Assembly (NCBI GenBank): GCA_030039815.1
Contig: JASHUW010000511.1
Span: forward strand, 1-6,177
Direction: 5' to 3'
Origin: Alphaproteobacteria bacterium
GTDB taxonomy: Bacteria; Pseudomonadota; Alphaproteobacteria; ATCC43930; CGMCC-115725
Length of the DNA: 6,177 bases
Position numbers and translations under genes: made by a program. Shown here piece by piece: positions 1 through 5,703 of the stretch. The notes below the pieces were generated by a model. The model saw only the letters and a program-made list of their open reading frames with translations, made no database searches and was not told where the DNA came from. How positions within the stretch are numbered: the first letter of the stretch is position 1; every line of letters begins with the position of its first letter.

Positions 1-957
1 CATCGCCGGTGCCATCGCGGCAACGAATTTGGCCTTGTCGATATCGGTGACGATCTGCATCCCCTCCTTTTGCAGGAGAGCTATTCCATTGGCTTCAGCC
101 TCCGCGGCAAATTTGCGCGACGCCAGCCCACCGAGCCGAGCGGCCTCGGTAAAAGCCTGCTGATCGGCCGGCGAAAGCTCGCCCCAAAGATCCTTGGACA
201 TCAGGAAAGCGGCCGGATCGTAGATATGACCCGACAACGTCAGGTATTTCTGAACTTGGTAGAACTTTGATGCGATGATCGTCGCAATCGGATTTTCCTG
301 GCCGTCGAAGCGTCCCGTTTGCAGCGCACCGTAGACATCCGGAAACGCGAGCGGGTGGGTATCGGCGCCGAGCGCGTCGAAGCCCTGCACCATCACGTCG
401 CTTTGCGGCACCCGTAATTTCAGCCCCTGTAAATCCGCCGGAACCTGGATCGGGTGCCGTGAATTCGTGAGATGCCGCATCCCGTTCTCGCCCCAGGCAA
501 GGGCGACGATATTCTGCGCCTCGAATTTCTTGAGCAGCTGCTGGCCAAATGGGCCATCGAGGACGGCATAGGCATGCTGGGCGTCGCGGATCAGGAACGG
601 GATGCCAAAGACACCGATTTCCGGCACGAAATTGGGCATCGGCGCCCCGGTGATAAAGGCCATGTCAACGGTGCCGAGCTGCACGCCCTTCATCATCTCG
701 ACTTCGCCACCTAGCGCGGCGTCGGGATATTGATCGATCCGATAGCGACCTTGCGTGCGCTTCTCGACCTCGGCAGCGAAGACATCGGCGCCGGCGCCCA
801 ACTGCGAATGCGGCGCCAGAATGTAGCCAAGCTTGATGACTCGCGCTTCTTCGCCGTGACACGGAGAAATTGACGCATATGCCGTCAATAAAGCGAGCGC
901 GGCAAATAACGCTCTGGCCAATATTGCCTCCCGTTTCCCCCTTTGTGGTTTCGCCAT
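1..957 (-). CDS. TRAP transporter substrate-binding protein, DctP family (C-terminus cut by window edge)
   Basis: This is the periplasmic solute receptor of a TRAP transporter, which captures an organic acid and hands it to the DctQ/DctM membrane pair. The frame is open for 319 codons to the left edge; family members are usually about 330-340 residues, so only the extreme C-terminus is missing. A hydrophobic signal peptide (about residues 15-33) precedes mature sequence starting near GEEARVIKLGY. Family hallmarks are visible: LGGEVEMMKGVQLGTVDMA (81-99), VPADLQGLKLRVPQS (172-186) with R182 at the place of the conserved carboxylate-binding arginine, and QTGRFDGQENP (213-223) with N222. ATG at 957 has no clear ribosome site. 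A TTG at 921, five bases after GGGAGG, gives a compact signal peptide (MARALFAALALL) and may be the true start. No DctQ/DctM is visible; they may lie to the left. The ligand cannot be predicted. Confidence 0.93.
   Translation of the reverse strand, partial: MAKPQRGKREAILARALFAALALLTAYASISPCHGEEARVIKLGYILAPHSQLGAGADVFAAEVEKRTQGRYRIDQYPDAALGGEVEMMKGVQLGTVDMAFITGAPMPNFVPEIGVFGIPFLIRDAQHAYAVLDGPFGQQLLKKFEAQNIVALAWGENGMRHLTNSRHPIQVPADLQGLKLRVPQSDVMVQGFDALGADTHPLAFPDVYGALQTGRFDGQENPIATIIASKFYQVQKYLTLSGHIYDPAAFLMSKDLWGELSPADQQAFTEAARLGGLASRKFAAEAEANGIALLQKEGMQIVTDIDKAKFVAAMAPAM
927..932 (-). promoter_or_regulatory. Candidate ribosome binding site favouring a TTG start at 921 for the TRAP receptor
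   Basis: Read on the minus strand this is GGGAGG, five bases before TTG (921-919), which is in frame with the TRAP receptor. The ATG at 957 is preceded by GCCTCCCGGCAATT, with no purine-rich Shine-Dalgarno. Starting at TTG gives a normal short signal peptide. Starting at ATG adds twelve mainly charged or polar residues, which is tolerable but unusual. Confidence 0.5.
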
Positions 958-1230
958 AATTGCCGGGAGGCGTGAATTAAAAATTAATGTTAATGGCGGT
1001 TACACGATAATTTGGCCATTGATCGTGTATAGCCAGTCGGTGGATGCCCTTGCATCAGTGCCGTTTTGTCTTATGGATGGCCTTTAGGGCCGAGTGCCAG
1101 CACTTGGAGCGCATCAAAAACCGGTCTTGCCGTTACAGGTTGCCGCAGGCACCGCCGCCGTCGAGCGACCGCTTGCCTGACTGCCCTCGAAGTCGTCAGG
1201 AAGCCGAAGGCAAGGCTCGATTCGGTCGCG
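958..1230. other. Intergenic region between the monooxygenase and TRAP receptor genes; no credible gene
   Basis: This gap lies between the stop of the monooxygenase and the start of the TRAP receptor. The part nearest the TRAP gene (about 970-1030) is distinctly AT-rich for this genome, as expected for a promoter and leader, and contains the inverted repeat described separately. The part nearest the monooxygenase is GC-rich. It has a weak stem-loop (arms 1176-1181 and 1195-1200, 13-base loop) starting about 30 bases past the monooxygenase stop, without a T-run. The short overlapping frames here have no ribosome sites, no recognisable family, and compositions typical of antisense or out-of-frame GC-rich DNA, so I do not call them. 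Confidence 0.6.
1001..1029. promoter_or_regulatory. Inverted repeat TACACGAT-N13-ATCGTGTA, candidate operator of the TRAP gene
   Basis: Two perfect 8-base arms (1001-1008 and 1022-1029) are separated by 13 bases, with a TGGCCA palindrome near the centre. The element starts 44 bases upstream of the ATG at 957 (80 from the TTG at 921), in the AT-rich leader. The centre-to-centre arm spacing of 21 bases, two helical turns, suits a dimeric helix-turn-helix regulator. Catabolic TRAP genes are commonly controlled by GntR-, IclR- or LysR-type regulators, but the regulator gene is not in this window and I cannot assign a family. A role as operator is inferred. Confidence 0.45.
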
Positions 1231-2586
1231 TCACGCGGATTGTCGCTCCGACCTCGGCGCGGCCCGCTCGAAGGCGCTTTCGGGCCAGGCAAGGCCGTAA
1301 TGCTCGCGCAGCGTTGTCCCCTCGTACTCGTCCCGGAACAGGCCGCGCCGCCGCAGGATCGGGATGACCTCGCGACTGAAAACGTCGAGCTGAAGCGGCA
1401 GCAGCGGTGGCATGACATTGAAGCCGTCCGCCGCGCCGTCGGTGAACCAATCTGCCATTAGATCGGCGATCTGCTCGGGCGTACCGGCGGTGACATAGTG
1501 GCCGCGCGCGCCGGCGAGATAGCCGAGCAGTTGGCGCAGGGTGGGCTTGTCGCGCCGCACCAGATTGAGGATGACCTCGGTGCGGCTGCGCGCCGCCTGC
1601 ACCGTGCCGGGATCGGGGAAGTCGTCGGGCGCCAGCGGCCGGTCGAGCGGTAAATGCGAGAAATCGGCGCCGCCGAACCGATTCGACAACCGCTTGCGAC
1701 CGACCTCCGGGTCGGTGAGATCGTTGGTCTCGCGCACCAGCCGCTGCGCTTCGGCCTCGGTGCTGCCGATCATTGGCGACAGCCCCGGCAGGATCAGCAC
1801 TTGACTGGGATCACGACCCTCCGCGGCCGCGAGCCGCTTGAGGTCGGCATAGAATTCCTGCGCCGTCTCCTTCGCCATGTGCGCGGTGAACACCGCCTCG
1901 GCATGACGTGCAGCAAAGCGCCGGCCGGTGTCGGACGAGCCGGCTTGCACCAGCACCGGCCGGCCCTGTGGGCAGCGCGGCAGATTGAGCGGCCCTTCGA
2001 CCTTATAGAAATCGCCGCGATGATTGACCGAGCGAATGCGGTCGGGCTTTGCGTACTGGCCACTTGCGCGGTCGTCGAGCACCGCGTCCTCGGCCCAGCT
2101 GTCCCACAGCGCCTTCACGACCGCCATGAACTCTTCGCCGCGCGCGTAGCGGTCGGCGTGACTGACCTGGCCCTCGCCGCCAAAATTAGCCGCGGCGGCG
2201 GCAAGCCACGAGGTCACGATGTTCCACGCCGCACGGCCGTTCGAGATATGGTCGATGGAGGCGAACTGGCGGGCGAGGTTGAAGGGCTCAGTATAGGTGG
2301 TCGAGCAGGTAGCGATCAGGCCAATCCGCTGGGTCGCGACCGCGACCGCCGCGAGCACGGTCAACGGTTCGAGCCAGGTGCGCGCCGCCTGTGCCACGTC
2401 GCCGCCGAGCGCCAACTGGTCGGCGAGAAAGATCGAGTCGAACTTCGCCGCCTCGGCGCGCTGCGCTAGGTCCTGGTAATAGCGGATGTCGGTCAACGGC
2501 AGCGGCGAGGTTGCGGGATGCCGCCACGACGCCTCGTGGTGCCCGCGGCTGTGGATGAACAGGTTGAGGTGCAACTGCCGCTTCAT
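1231..2586 (-). CDS. LLM-class flavin-dependent monooxygenase, NtaA/SnaA/DszA (nitrilotriacetate monooxygenase) family
   Basis: A cytoplasmic two-component monooxygenase subunit: it should use FMNH2 from a separate flavin reductase to insert oxygen into an organic substrate (members attack aminopolycarboxylates, sulfones, sulfides and related compounds). At 451 residues it has the usual family length. Signatures are the N-terminal LNLFIHSRGHHEASWRHP (8-24), FDSIFLADQLAL (49-60), the core stretch from LEPLTVLAAVA (72-82) through TYTEPFNLAR (97-106) and IDHISNGRAAWNIVTS (111-126), HADRYARGEEF (143-153), and GRPVLVQAGSSDTGRRFAA (208-226) beside the flavin-phosphate site. The start chosen is ATG at 2586, giving MKRQLHLNL, which matches family N-termini and follows AAGGA by seven bases; an in-frame ATG at 2622 would add twelve unfamiliar residues. 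No flavin reductase is in the window. It is upstream of the TRAP receptor on the same strand, so uptake and oxidation of a shared substrate is plausible but unproven. Confidence 0.95.
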   Translation of the reverse strand: MKRQLHLNLFIHSRGHHEASWRHPATSPLPLTDIRYYQDLAQRAEAAKFDSIFLADQLALGGDVAQAARTWLEPLTVLAAVAVATQRIGLIATCSTTYTEPFNLARQFASIDHISNGRAAWNIVTSWLAAAAANFGGEGQVSHADRYARGEEFMAVVKALWDSWAEDAVLDDRASGQYAKPDRIRSVNHRGDFYKVEGPLNLPRCPQGRPVLVQAGSSDTGRRFAARHAEAVFTAHMAKETAQEFYADLKRLAAAEGRDPSQVLILPGLSPMIGSTEAEAQRLVRETNDLTDPEVGRKRLSNRFGGADFSHLPLDRPLAPDDFPDPGTVQAARSRTEVILNLVRRDKPTLRQLLGYLAGARGHYVTAGTPEQIADLMADWFTDGAADGFNVMPPLLPLQLDVFSREVIPILRRRGLFRDEYEGTTLREHYGLAWPESAFERAAPRSERQSA

Positions 2587-2593
2587 CGGCCTG

Positions 2594-2598
2594 TCCTT
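2594..2598 (-). promoter_or_regulatory. Ribosome binding site deciding the monooxygenase start
   Basis: AAGGA on the minus strand lies seven bases before ATG at 2586. The alternative ATG at 2622 has no comparable site, so this element supports the shorter protein. Confidence 0.6.
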
Positions 2599-2624
2599 GC
2601 TGCGCGCCGGAAGCTGAAGCATAG

Positions 2625-2816
2625 GCGCGGCGGTGCAGCGAGGATAGGGCGATCGAGGCAGATCTGTTACCGCGCCGGTGGGGATCGCGGACCGCCAAGC
2701 CCGGTTTGACCTGGGTCAAGGCGGCGCCGTCGATTCACATCGATCCTTCCTTCGACTTCGAGCTGGGCGTCGACCAGACGCCGCTCGAGCAGCTGAAGGA
2801 GAGGTGCAGAAGATGA
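2625..2816 (+). pseudogene. Short open frame without a clear start, possibly the tail of a decayed gene; overlaps the next start by ATGA
   Basis: After an in-frame TAG at 2622-2624 the frame is open to TGA at 2814-2816. Its last part reads (L)TWVKAAPSIHIDP then SFDFELGVDQTPLEQLKERC, with nearly every third base G or C from 2739 on, as in the real genes here. There is no ATG or GTG start; the only usual initiators are TTG at 2706 and CTG codons, none with a good ribosome site. The stop overlaps the ATG of the Spy-like gene as ATGA, the arrangement of translationally coupled genes. It could be the remaining 3' end of a lost upstream gene, a 36-residue leader peptide starting at TTG 2706, or chance openness of GC-rich DNA. 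I recognise no family. It conflicts with transcription starting downstream of the dyad at 2706-2719. Confidence 0.25.
2706..2719. promoter_or_regulatory. TTGACC-N2-GGTCAA dyad, candidate FNR/FixK/DNR-type (CRP/FNR family) binding site
   Basis: A perfect six-base-arm inverted repeat. It fits the TTGA(C/T)-N4-(G/A)TCAA pattern bound by FNR, FixK and DNR/NnrR regulators, which respond to low oxygen or nitrogen oxides in alphaproteobacteria. It is centred about 100 bases before the ATG at 2813. A class II promoter with the site near -41.5 would start transcription around 2754 and leave a leader of about 60 bases, which is reasonable. It faces the other way for the monooxygenase, about 120 bases from that start. 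A single 14-base match can occur by chance, so this is a candidate only. Confidence 0.42.
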
Positions 2817-3313
2817 TCCGCTTTAACCGACATCCGTTGAGGGCAGCGACGCTCGGCACTGCAAGCGCCGTGTTGCTCGTCGCTGCGGGGGTGGCCCGGC
2901 CCGCGACCGCGCAGTCACCGCAGGCCGCCGCCTCCACGGCGGATACCGCGCCCACTATGCAGATGCCCGAGCGGTTCGCCGACAATGTCGAGATCCGCAT
3001 CGCGTTGCTGCACCAAGAACTGGACATTCAGCCCGCGCAAGAGGTGCTGTTTCGCGCCTACGCCGACACGATGCGCGCCAATGCCCAGTCAATCTTCACC
3101 TTGTTCCTCGAACGGCGCACGGCGACGGATTTGAGCGCCCCCGCGCGGATGCGCTGGTACGCACAAATCAACGCCGCACGCGCCGAGTCGCTGAATCGGC
3201 TAATCGCCCCGCTCGACGCGCTCTACCAGAGCCTCTCGCCCGAGCAGAAGACGCTGGCCGACCGACATTTCGAGCAGTTCCGGCTGCGGCGCATGCCGCG
3301 CCGCGCGCAGTAG
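2813..3313 (+). CDS. Exported Spy/CpxP-like protein with LTXXQ-type motif
   Basis: A 166-residue predicted periplasmic protein. The N-terminus (1-33) is a clear Sec signal peptide: basic MIRFNRHPLR, a hydrophobic AATLGTASAVLLVAAGVA core, and an ATA cleavage site before Q34. The mature part is helical and charged. It carries LSPEQ (141-145) in the LTxxQ position and a degenerate counterpart LDIQPAQ (70-76), the paired-motif layout of the Spy/CpxP (LTXXQ) family, whose known members are periplasmic chaperones or envelope-stress and metal-stress sensors. The C-terminus is Arg-rich. The start is ATG at 2813, eight bases after GGAGAGG; an in-frame upstream ATG at 2678 would put 45 non-signal residues ahead of the signal peptide. 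It is followed nine bases later by another exported protein gene, so the two probably form an operon. A chaperone or metal-related role is inferred from family only. Confidence 0.82.
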   Translation: MIRFNRHPLRAATLGTASAVLLVAAGVARPATAQSPQAAASTADTAPTMQMPERFADNVEIRIALLHQELDIQPAQEVLFRAYADTMRANAQSIFTLFLERRTATDLSAPARMRWYAQINAARAESLNRLIAPLDALYQSLSPEQKTLADRHFEQFRLRRMPRRAQ

Positions 3314-3317
3314 GAGG
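3312..3317 (+). promoter_or_regulatory. Strong ribosome binding site overlapping the previous stop codon
   Basis: AGGAGG begins inside the TAG stop of the Spy-like gene and ends five bases before ATG at 3323. It fixes the start of the Gly/His-rich protein and indicates co-transcription, perhaps with translational coupling. Confidence 0.75.
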
Positions 3318-3322
3318 CGGCG

Positions 3323-3628
3323 ATGGCAACGCGCAAGACTCTGCCAAAGGCACTTGTCCTCATGGCTGCCGCTCTCGGTGCGGCGGCCGTCATGGACTTC
3401 GGCGCACCCGCGCAGGCGCAGGACTATGTGTGCCCCGACGGTTATTACTACGTTGCGGGATATGGTTGCGCTCCGCTCGATTACTGGTACGCGCCAACCA
3501 TCCTCGTTCCCGGTTGGGGCTATTACGGAGGTCGTGGGTGGCGCGGTGGCGGCTGGCACGGCGGCGGCTACCACGGCGGCTTCCATGGCGGCGGCGGGGG
3601 ACACGGCGGTGGCGGGCATCATCGCTGA
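3323..3628 (+). CDS. Small exported Gly/His/Tyr-rich protein
   Basis: A 101-residue protein with a Sec signal peptide (1-32, hydrophobic LVLMAAALGAAAV, cleavage after AQA before QDY). The mature part of about 69 residues has two sections. The first is an aromatic stretch YVCPDGYYYVAGYGCAPLDYW (36-56) whose only two cysteines, C37 and C49, could form a disulfide in the periplasm. The second is a low-complexity tail from about 64 built of GG-W/Y/F-H-GG units, with six histidines in the last 23 residues (79, 84, 88, 94, 99, 100). Such tails can bind Ni, Zn or Cu, but this is inference. Similar short secreted Gly/His-rich proteins are common hypothetical proteins in Bradyrhizobium relatives. The nine-base gap to the Spy-like gene and the strong ribosome site make it the second gene of an operon. 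No enzymatic motif is present and the function is unknown. Confidence 0.8.
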   Translation: MATRKTLPKALVLMAAALGAAAVMDFGAPAQAQDYVCPDGYYYVAGYGCAPLDYWYAPTILVPGWGYYGGRGWRGGGWHGGGYHGGFHGGGGGHGGGGHHR

Positions 3629-3636
3629 AGCCGTTT

Positions 3637-3662
3637 GAAGCGGGGGCGCGCCCTTCCGCTTC
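3637..3662. terminator. GC-rich hairpin between converging genes, probable bidirectional terminator
   Basis: GAAGCGG (3637-3643) pairs with CCGCTTC (3656-3662), and inside it GGG pairs with CCC around a CGCG loop, leaving a two-base TT bulge: ten base pairs in all. It lies in the 36-base gap between the ends of the plus-strand exported-protein operon and the minus-strand ligase gene. There is only CTT on one side and an AAA on the other, so it lacks a proper U-run; its position favours a terminator or RNA-stabilising role. Confidence 0.55.
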
Positions 3663-3664
3663 CT

Positions 3665-4882
3665 TCACGGCCGCTTCAGAAGGCGCGCATCGGGTGGGAC
3701 GGGGTCGTCGGGGAGCTGCACGGCGCGATGCCGCGCCTGTGCTTCATCGATCAACAGCGACAAAAGCGCGGTAAAGCCGATCGGCCCGCTACCATCAGGC
3801 AGACTTGGCGCGGCTTCCCAGAGATAGAAGCCGAACGAGCCGGGGCAGGGGTTGACCTCGTTGAGCCAGACTTCGCCCGTGGCCTCGTTGCTGAGAAAAT
3901 CGATGCGGGGTGCGCCGGTACCGCCAACCGCGTCGAACGCAGCGATCGCCCAGCCCCGCAGACGGTCGGCGACGGCGGGCGGCAGATCGGGATTGATCTC
4001 GCGGGTCAGCGACAGCATGCCCTGGCTCGACTGGCCGAGCACCTTGCCGCCGGTCTTGTCGTTGCCGCCGGACAGGTATTTCTGGCGGAAGTCGAGCAGG
4101 TCCTCGACCCGTTTCGGCCGCTCGATGGCCGAACAGCGTGTCGCGCCGCCGAACCGCGCGACGGAGATGTTGTATTCGACTAGGTTCGGCACGAAGGGCT
4201 CGATCAGCGCCTGCGTGTCGAGCCGGAAGATCGTCGCCAATAGGGCCCGCGCCTCCTCGACGTCCTCGGCCTTGCCGACGCCGATGCTACTGCCGAGATG
4301 CACCGGCTTGACGATACAAGGAAAGCCGATATTGGCCTGTTTCATCGCATCGCCAAGCACCGGCGCGGCCGGCAACCCGGTCGCCGGCCGATCGATCACC
4401 GCCTGCCGCAGCAGCGGTATGCCGCTCCCTTCGAGCGCGCGCTTGGTGACGGCCTTGTCCATCAGCACCGCCGAGGCCAGCGTGCGCATGCCGGTATACG
4501 GGATGTTGGCGGCCTCGAAGAGGCCCTGCATTTGTCCGTCCTCGCCGCCCGAGCCGTGAAACGCCAGCAGCGCGACGTCAAACTCGATCGGCGTCCGGCG
4601 CGAGAACAACCCCGTCCTGCGCGGCAAGAGCCGTCCGCCGCTGCCCGACGCGATGTCGAGCGTCACTTCGGTGAGCTTGGCGCGCAGTTGCGCGTCGGGC
4701 AGGTAGTTGCGGCGTTCCTCGAGTCCGGGCCCGAAGAGCCAATCGCCCTGCGGCGTGACATAGACGACGAATGCGTCGTACCGGCTCTGGTCCAGCGCCG
4801 CGATCGCCTGGAGCCCCGTGACGACGCTGACGTCGTGCTCCGGCGAGCGCCCGCCCAGGAACACCGCAATTCGGGTTTTCAT
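3665..4882 (-). CDS. D-alanine--D-alanine ligase family protein (ATP-grasp), divergent
   Basis: A cytoplasmic ATP-grasp ligase of the Ddl family, whose known members join two D-amino (or D-hydroxy) acids for peptidoglycan using ATP. At 405 residues it is longer than usual Ddl (about 300-370). Visible motifs: VFLGGRSPEHDVSVVTG (7-23) with E15 of the EHxVS motif; AFHGSGGEDGQMQGLFE (107-123); IPYTGMRTLASAVLMDK (127-143); the ATP loop FPCIVKPVHLGSSIGVG (187-203); KY (268-269) of the omega loop; and the metal/phosphate residues R326, D328, E342 and N344. Two departures stand out. The omega-loop region after KY is enlarged and Gly-rich, and the usual NTxPGxT..S tail is replaced by NPCPGSFGFYLWE (344-356). 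ATG 4882 is used; a GTG at 4885 sits closer to AGGA and is equally possible. It is divergent from the hydrolase gene with a 32-base gap. Family is certain, exact substrate is not. Confidence 0.9.
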   Translation of the reverse strand: MKTRIAVFLGGRSPEHDVSVVTGLQAIAALDQSRYDAFVVYVTPQGDWLFGPGLEERRNYLPDAQLRAKLTEVTLDIASGSGGRLLPRRTGLFSRRTPIEFDVALLAFHGSGGEDGQMQGLFEAANIPYTGMRTLASAVLMDKAVTKRALEGSGIPLLRQAVIDRPATGLPAAPVLGDAMKQANIGFPCIVKPVHLGSSIGVGKAEDVEEARALLATIFRLDTQALIEPFVPNLVEYNISVARFGGATRCSAIERPKRVEDLLDFRQKYLSGGNDKTGGKVLGQSSQGMLSLTREINPDLPPAVADRLRGWAIAAFDAVGGTGAPRIDFLSNEATGEVWLNEVNPCPGSFGFYLWEAAPSLPDGSGPIGFTALLSLLIDEAQARHRAVQLPDDPVPPDARLLKRP

Positions 4883-4914
4883 CACGTTGACTTATCCTAT
4901 AGGCAAAGGGGCAA
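4883..4914. promoter_or_regulatory. Very short divergent intergenic region with palindrome CCTATAGG
   Basis: Only 32 bases separate the two start codons. An 8-base palindrome, CCTATAGG (4896-4903), is near the middle. Its minus-strand copy overlaps the AGGA ribosome site of the ligase gene, and AAAGGGG just to the right serves the hydrolase. There is no room for two complete sigma-70 promoters, so at least one promoter must extend into a coding region or the leaders must be almost absent. I see no convincing -35/-10 pair. Confidence 0.4.
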
Positions 4915-5703
4915 ATGCTACTCGAACGTCAGGACATCAACGCGGCGGGAACGCGATTTGCCGTCTTTCAGCTCGTTGGAAGCGCCCCAGCGTCCGCGCC
5001 GGAATTGGTCTGGGCGCATGGCTGGGCGCACAGCCACCTGTCTCTGTTGCCGCTCGCGGAGGCAATGCGCGCACGCGCCGATTCGCGGCTTGTCGACCTG
5101 CCGGGGTTTGGCGCCTCGCCGTTGCCGCCGGGACCCTGGGGGACGGAGGATTACGCCGACGCCATGGCCGAATGGCTGCACAGCTTGCCGGCGCGCAGGC
5201 GGGTCTGGGTCGGGCATTCGTTCGGTTGCCGGGTCGGGCTGCGGCTTGCGGCGCGTCACCCCGATTCCGTCGCCGCGCTGTTCCTCATCGCCGCTGCCGG
5301 GCTGCCGCCCCGGCGTTCCTTCGCGACCCGGGTCAAGCGCCTACCACGCCAGCTCGCTTTTCGCATGATGCGGGCGACGACGCCGGAGGGCCCGATGCGC
5401 GACCGGTTGCGCGAGCGCTATGGCAGCGCCGATTACCGCGCTGCCGGGGCGATGCGCCCGGTGTTGGTGAAGGTGGTGAACGAAGATCAGAGCGAGGTCG
5501 CCCGCCGCATCCGCATGCCGGTTGTGCTGGTGCACGGCGAGGCGGACACGGAAAGCCCGCCGGAGATCGCGACGCGGCTGCACGCGCTGATCCCCGGCTC
5601 ACGGCTGCATTTGCTGCACGGTTTCGACCATCTTTCGATTATCGAAGACGGCCGGCACCAGGTCGCCCACCTCCTCGGCGAGCTGTTGGAGAGCCTCAGG
5701 TGA
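4915..5703 (+). CDS. Alpha/beta-fold hydrolase
   Basis: A 262-residue serine hydrolase of the alpha/beta superfamily with a full catalytic set. The nucleophile elbow is GHSFG (100-104, S102), the acid is D211 in VLVHGEAD, and the base is H238 in LLHGFDHLS. WAHGWAHSH (33-41) supplies the oxyanion-hole HG motif and DLPGFGAS (61-68) is the typical following strand and turn. Length and layout fit single-domain esterases, amidases or C-C hydrolases; the region about 131-195 forms a small cap. There is no signal peptide, so it should be cytoplasmic. Start ATG 4915 follows AAAGGGG at short spacing. Its stop overlaps the GTG start of the next gene as GTGA, so the two are co-translated. With a Ddl-like ligase divergent and a possible MurF-like protein downstream, it may act on a peptide or envelope precursor, but the substrate is not readable. 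Confidence 0.9.
   Translation: MLLERQDINAAGTRFAVFQLVGSAPASAPELVWAHGWAHSHLSLLPLAEAMRARADSRLVDLPGFGASPLPPGPWGTEDYADAMAEWLHSLPARRRVWVGHSFGCRVGLRLAARHPDSVAALFLIAAAGLPPRRSFATRVKRLPRQLAFRMMRATTPEGPMRDRLRERYGSADYRAAGAMRPVLVKVVNEDQSEVARRIRMPVVLVHGEADTESPPEIATRLHALIPGSRLHLLHGFDHLSIIEDGRHQVAHLLGELLESLR
5688..5693 (+). promoter_or_regulatory. Ribosome binding site for the GTG start at 5700
   Basis: GGAGAG within the last codons of the hydrolase gene lies six bases before GTG 5700. It supports the GTGA overlap as a real coupled start. Confidence 0.6.

Noticed and set aside
1172..1214. Stem-loop just after the monooxygenase stop (CCTGAC/GTCAGG, possible outer CTTG/CAAG)
   Set aside because: The inner stem is only six pairs with a 13-base loop, the outer pairing needs a large bulge, and there is no T-run; too weak to call a terminator.
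1044..1461. Two overlapping plus-strand frames starting at 1044 and 1066 in and beyond the intergenic gap
   Set aside because: No ribosome sites, Arg-rich low-plausibility protein, and most of their length is antisense to the end of the monooxygenase gene.
1654..2469. Long plus-strand frame of 271 codons
   Set aside because: It lies entirely antisense to the well-conserved monooxygenase gene, has no recognisable domain and no ribosome site; it is a GC-rich antisense shadow.
3541..3625. GGC-rich DNA repeats as a possible tandem-repeat or recombination element
   Set aside because: The repetition follows from codons for the Gly/His-rich tail (GGC, CAC/CAT); units are irregular in length and sequence, so no independent repeat element is supported.
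4298..5368. Plus-strand frame of 356 codons crossing the ligase/hydrolase junction
   Set aside because: It is antisense to the ligase N-terminal half and out of frame with the hydrolase, both of which have clear catalytic motifs; composition is Arg/Pro-rich as expected of a shadow frame.
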